This document shows, one piece after another, positions 6,762 through 9,324 of a DNA stretch of 9,324 nucleotides. The notes beneath the pieces were generated by a model. The model had not been told where the DNA came from. It ran no database searches and saw only the letters and a program-made list of their open reading frames with translations. The stretch comes from JARDZI01 sp041639705. GTDB taxonomy: Bacteria > Bacillota > Clostridia > Clostridiales > Caloramatoraceae. The translations under genes and the position numbers were made by a program. Location of the stretch: the NCBI GenBank assembly GCA_041639705.1, contig JBEQBT010000128.1, positions 1 through 9,324 of the forward strand. The letters are read 5' to 3'. Position 1 is the first letter of the stretch. Every line of letters begins with the position of its first letter.

Positions 6762-6829
6762 TTTAATCACATCCTTAGCTGGTCTATGATTAGTAAATAT
6801 CTGTATTTCTAAATAGGTTACCAATAATT

Positions 6830-6858
6830 TAGTTTATGTTAACATTTTTGTTTAGGTT
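6830..6858 (-). promoter_or_regulatory. Sigma-K type (late mother cell) promoter of the phospholipase-like gene
   Basis: On the minus strand AACC (6858-6855) is followed after exactly 16 bases by CATAAACTA (6838-6830). This fits the sigma-K consensus mACm-N16-CATAnnnTA at every defined position. Transcription would begin near 6823, leaving a leader of about 60 nt to the TTG at 6761. No good sigma-A pair competes here. Confidence 0.55.
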
Positions 6859-6912
6859 ACAATATTCCTTAAAAATTGCCATAATTATATAAATTACCTA
6901 TTGCTCAGATAA

Positions 6913-6940
6913 AACAAAAAAACCGGGAAATTAATCCCGG
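6913..6940 (-). terminator. Rho-independent terminator of the 93-residue protein gene
   Basis: CCGGGA (6923-6928) and TCCCGG (6935-6940) form a GC-rich 6-bp stem with a six-base loop. On the minus strand the stem runs into TTTTTTTG. It begins ten bases after the stop codon of the small gene, so that gene is its own transcription unit and the phospholipase-like gene needs its own promoter. Confidence 0.9.
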
Positions 6941-6949
6941 CATTTCTTG

Positions 6950-7231
6950 TTAGAACCCGTTTTTAACTAAGTCAATGCCTGCTGCGATCTTCTGCAGTAT
7001 AGCATTTTCAAGTCCATTTAAACAGCATACAGTATCTCTTATAGAATTGTTTGCACTTGTCAAAGCAGCTAAAGTTATTGCTCCATTTGAAGCAGCAGCA
7101 ACTAAAAGTTGAAGCTTTTTACCTTCAGCACCTACTAATTCTGCAGCACTTGCTTCAAAGAAAGCTGCTGATTCTACCAGCATTTTACCTAAAACTGATG
7201 GGTTTGCAATTGTTAATGCAGGAATTCCCAT
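6950..7231 (-). CDS. Ala-rich 93-residue protein of unknown function
   Basis: I do not recognise a family. That it is a real gene is well supported: an ATG preceded by AGGGGG at eight bases, a terminator just after the stop, and a promoter-like sequence upstream. The protein is Ala- and Leu-rich with few charges and almost certainly all helical. Residues 10-60 look like two amphipathic helices (around 12-32 and 36-60), followed by a CysCys pair at 69-70 and a last helix at about 72-90. There is no signal peptide or clear transmembrane span. The sigma-K-like promoter suggests synthesis in the mother cell late in sporulation, so a spore coat or spore surface role is possible, with the CysCys pair available for cross-linking. 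That role is inference from the promoter only. Confidence 0.8.
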   Translation of the reverse strand: MGIPALTIANPSVLGKMLVESAAFFEASAAELVGAEGKKLQLLVAAASNGAITLAALTSANNSIRDTVCCLNGLENAILQKIAAGIDLVKNGF

Positions 7232-7273
7232 AAAAAAAACCCCCTTTTTAAAGTATTTTATCTTTTCCTGTTA

Positions 7274-7302
7274 TAAAATATGATAAGCCCTCCTATAATG
7301 TT
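7274..7302 (-). promoter_or_regulatory. Sigma-K type (late mother cell) promoter of the 93-residue protein gene
   Basis: On the minus strand AACA (7302-7299) is followed after exactly 16 bases by CATATTTTA (7282-7274), which again fits mACm-N16-CATAnnnTA at every defined position. The start would be near 7267, about 35 nt before the ATG. A sigma-A reading (TTGTAA at 7306-7301) finds no acceptable -10 at 17 bases. Confidence 0.55.
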
Positions 7303-7370
7303 ACAAAGATTCATCTAATCTATTGCTTTCCTGCAAAACATCCTATACTCTTCCCTTAATAAACACTATG

Positions 7371-7390
7371 CTCATTAATCTTATAATGAG
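7371..7390. promoter_or_regulatory. Palindrome CTCATTA-N6-TAATGAG between divergent genes
   Basis: This perfect 7-bp inverted repeat with a six-base centre lies in the 298-bp gap between the small gene (leftward) and the glycosyltransferase gene (rightward). No T-tract follows on either strand, so it is not a convincing terminator. Its size and symmetry would suit a dimeric regulator, but no regulator gene is nearby. Apart from this palindrome and the sigma-K-like promoter, I see nothing distinct in 7232-7517. Confidence 0.3.
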
Positions 7391-7529
7391 ACATCTTTCT
7401 CTCAAATTATCTTAAAGTATGCAACTGAATTGATTACTTGAATATATTATATTGAACAAGATGATAGAAAAAAATTGTATTGCATTGCATTGCCTTATCC
7501 TTTTAATGTTAAGTTGGAAGAGGTGGATT

Positions 7530-9200
7530 ATGAAGGATTTAAGTGTTGTAATCAGAGCTAATGAGAATACAGTGATTTCATATGTCAAGACTCTAGAACC
7601 GATTCTATCAAGCAGCCATTGTGAATTAATAATAATAAACAATGAAATTGATAGAATGGATATAAAATACAACTATACTCTTTACAAATTTTCTGGCAGC
7701 TGCAGTAAATTTAAGGAGTTTTGTTTTTCCTCATCTATAGGAAAAAAAGTAATGATTATTGATGGAAATCTTCAAATAGACTCTAATTTGGTCAATGATG
7801 TAATGATGCATATCAAGACATCAGATTTCAATAATATTTCATACAGCTTCAGAAGATTTTTGTCCTCTGATAAACCCGTATATTTTGCTGATACCCAGGT
7901 ATTTATATATAACCGCGGGATAAAGGGCTTTAACATTGAAAGTCAGATTGTCATTGATGATTTTACATTATTAGATGAGGCTTATATGGAAATTAATTTA
8001 AATAGATTTATAGAGGATAAATCCTTTAATGAGCTATACCTCTGGTATAAAAACTTTATACTTAAACATACTCTTGATTTTGAACAGAAGTTTTTTGAAT
8101 TTATGGAATTTGAGAAAATGAAATTAGAAGAGGTTGATACTGAAGCCATTGAAGATTTATTTATAGCGGGCAATGAGAATCAAACATATTGTGAATATCT
8201 TACCATTAGAAAAGAATTAGTAAATAAAAAAATGCTAAACCAAGAGTTTCTTTCTGAAAAAATTAATTCTTTAACCTCATTTGGCAATGCCAAGTACTAC
8301 TCCTGGCTTGTATATTATATTATTAAAGATAGAAAAGACCTGTTAAAGGTAATATTTACTCTTGATATAAATTTATTGAAATGCATTATTGATTATCTTT
8401 TCAGCTATAACAATTTTCTAGAACACCTACATGATTTTATTTTGGAAATAAATTATACAGGTACAGAAGAAAAAATGAAATTTTCTAAAACCAATCTTAT
8501 GCTTATAAAATCCTACATTGTCCATGCCTCTATGCTTCCTACAGATCCGGATATTAAAAATAAGCTTTTAAAGTTATTTGAGGCTTATTTAAATGTTTAT
8601 GAAAAATTTTTAGATAGGGAGGAGAGTTTACCCTTTATTTTAGAAGTGTTTTCCGAAAAAAATTTAATAACGAAATTTAATGAAACCTTAAAGTATATGG
8701 ATCAAGCTGATATAAATAAAGCTGTTGAAATATTGAAATCTCTTTGTTTAGAATATCCTTCCTACGATAGGGTTTTAAGATATTATATTCAAAAGATACG
8801 ATATGAAAACAGCTGTTATCCATTTATTTTCAGCATTTGCATGATAGTAAAGGATGAGGAGAAAAACCTGGATAGATGCTTATCCAGCTTAAAACCCCTT
8901 TTATGCTTACCCACTGAAATAATAATAGTAGATACTGGCTCAGCCGATAAAACTGTTGAAATTGCTAAGGGGCACACTCAAAATATTTACTTCAATAAAT
9001 GGCAGGGCAGCTTTTCAGATGCTAGAAACTACAGCCTCTCCCTTGGGGAAGGAGAATATGTATTTTTACTAGATGCTGATGAAAAAATAGAAGAGGCTGA
9101 GATTGAAAAAATAGTAGATGAATTTAAAACAGCAGGCTACAAATTAAATAATACCTATACATTAAAAGTAAAAAACTATACAGATACACTTCTAAAGTAA
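7530..9200 (+). CDS. Family 2 glycosyltransferase, interrupted by an in-frame stop
   Basis: From the ATG at 7530 this reads 556 residues. Residues 1 to about 130 look like a degenerate GT2-type fold: SVVIRANE at the start (5-12), ELIIINN (32-38) and a KVMIIDG strand (73-79). A helical region, about 150-425, links it to a second GT2 domain. That domain is well preserved: FSICMIVKDEEKNL (434-447), IIIVDTGSADKT (464-475), FSDARN (495-500) and the metal-binding DADE (515-518). Such proteins transfer a sugar from a nucleotide-sugar donor in the cytoplasm; donor and acceptor are not evident. The TAA at 9198-9200 cuts the domain short, and the frame continues beyond it. The start at 7530 was chosen because GAGG lies six bases upstream and the domain begins there. 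The 26 residues possible from a TTG at 7452 have no ribosome binding site. It faces away from the other genes. Confidence 0.85.
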   Translation: MKDLSVVIRANENTVISYVKTLEPILSSSHCELIIINNEIDRMDIKYNYTLYKFSGSCSKFKEFCFSSSIGKKVMIIDGNLQIDSNLVNDVMMHIKTSDFNNISYSFRRFLSSDKPVYFADTQVFIYNRGIKGFNIESQIVIDDFTLLDEAYMEINLNRFIEDKSFNELYLWYKNFILKHTLDFEQKFFEFMEFEKMKLEEVDTEAIEDLFIAGNENQTYCEYLTIRKELVNKKMLNQEFLSEKINSLTSFGNAKYYSWLVYYIIKDRKDLLKVIFTLDINLLKCIIDYLFSYNNFLEHLHDFILEINYTGTEEKMKFSKTNLMLIKSYIVHASMLPTDPDIKNKLLKLFEAYLNVYEKFLDREESLPFILEVFSEKNLITKFNETLKYMDQADINKAVEILKSLCLEYPSYDRVLRYYIQKIRYENSCYPFIFSICMIVKDEEKNLDRCLSSLKPLLCLPTEIIIVDTGSADKTVEIAKGHTQNIYFNKWQGSFSDARNYSLSLGEGEYVFLLDADEKIEEAEIEKIVDEFKTAGYKLNNTYTLKVKNYTDTLLK

Positions 9201-9324
9201 TATTCAATAATCACCCAACCACGAATTTTTAAGAACAGCCCTGAGTTCTATTATTCAGGTAAGGTTCATAACCAGCCTGTGTTTAAATTACCTACAAAGC
9301 ATCTTCCTGTTTACATTACTCATT
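9201..9324 (+). pseudogene. Same-frame continuation of the glycosyltransferase domain after the stop
   Basis: Reading on from 9201 in the same frame, with no shift, gives 41 more codons to the window edge. They include PRIFKNSPEFYYSGKVHNQP and then LPVYITH. GT2 proteins of this type normally have an R-[IL]-F-[KR]-N block and a G-[KR]-[VI]-H-[NE]-Q block at this distance after DADE, so this is the missing part of the catalytic domain. The gene is thus broken by a single nonsense codon, unless the stop is read through or is a sequencing error. The true end lies outside the window. Confidence 0.8.

Noticed and set aside
7425..7453. Possible sigma-A promoter (CTGAAT, 17 bases, TATATT) for the glycosyltransferase gene
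   Set aside because: The -35 matches only three of six positions, and the region is so AT-rich that such -10 boxes are expected by chance.
7452..7529. N-terminal extension of the glycosyltransferase from a TTG
   Set aside because: No ribosome binding site precedes it, and the GT2-like sequence begins right at the ATG at 7530, which has one.

Overview
The window is AT-rich and looks like the chromosome of a spore-forming, Clostridium-like low-GC Firmicute. Three things point there: the codon and base composition, the strong Shine-Dalgarno sites, and the U32 peptidase / MutS2 / DUF523 gene set. Two promoters that match the late mother-cell sporulation factor sigma-K add to this. I cannot name the species.

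Layout: (1) 1-428 is non-coding and holds a duplicated segment. Each copy is an inverted pair of small hairpin repeats followed by a terminator-like hairpin. (2) 471-5690 is a compact leftward operon, transcribed in the order U32-family protein, mutS2, DUF523 protein. It has a sigma-A-like promoter at 5756-5783, short gaps of 8-16 nt, and a strong terminator that starts at the last stop codon. (3) 5811-6171 is a second non-coding repeat block with two more inverted hairpin pairs in tandem and a 20-bp remnant. (4) 6171-7302 holds two leftward genes, a zinc-dependent phospholipase C family protein and an unrecognised 93-residue Ala-rich protein. Each is preceded by an exact match to the sigma-K consensus. 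(5) 7530 to the window end is a rightward family 2 glycosyltransferase gene. An in-frame TAA interrupts it inside the catalytic domain, and the same frame then runs on to the edge.

The three operon genes can be read together as RNA and ribosome care. U32 proteins of this architecture hydroxylate RNA, MutS2 acts on collided ribosomes, and the best known DUF523 protein removes sulfur from thiouracil. That shared theme is inference.

The most notable structure is the repeat family. Every arm has a GTAG foot followed by a 7-bp stem and a CCCA loop. The stem changes between copies in a base-paired way (TC/GA, CC/GG, CT/AG). This is the architecture of REP sequences in inverted pairs (BIMEs), which are mobilised elsewhere by RAYT transposases; no such transposase is in the window.
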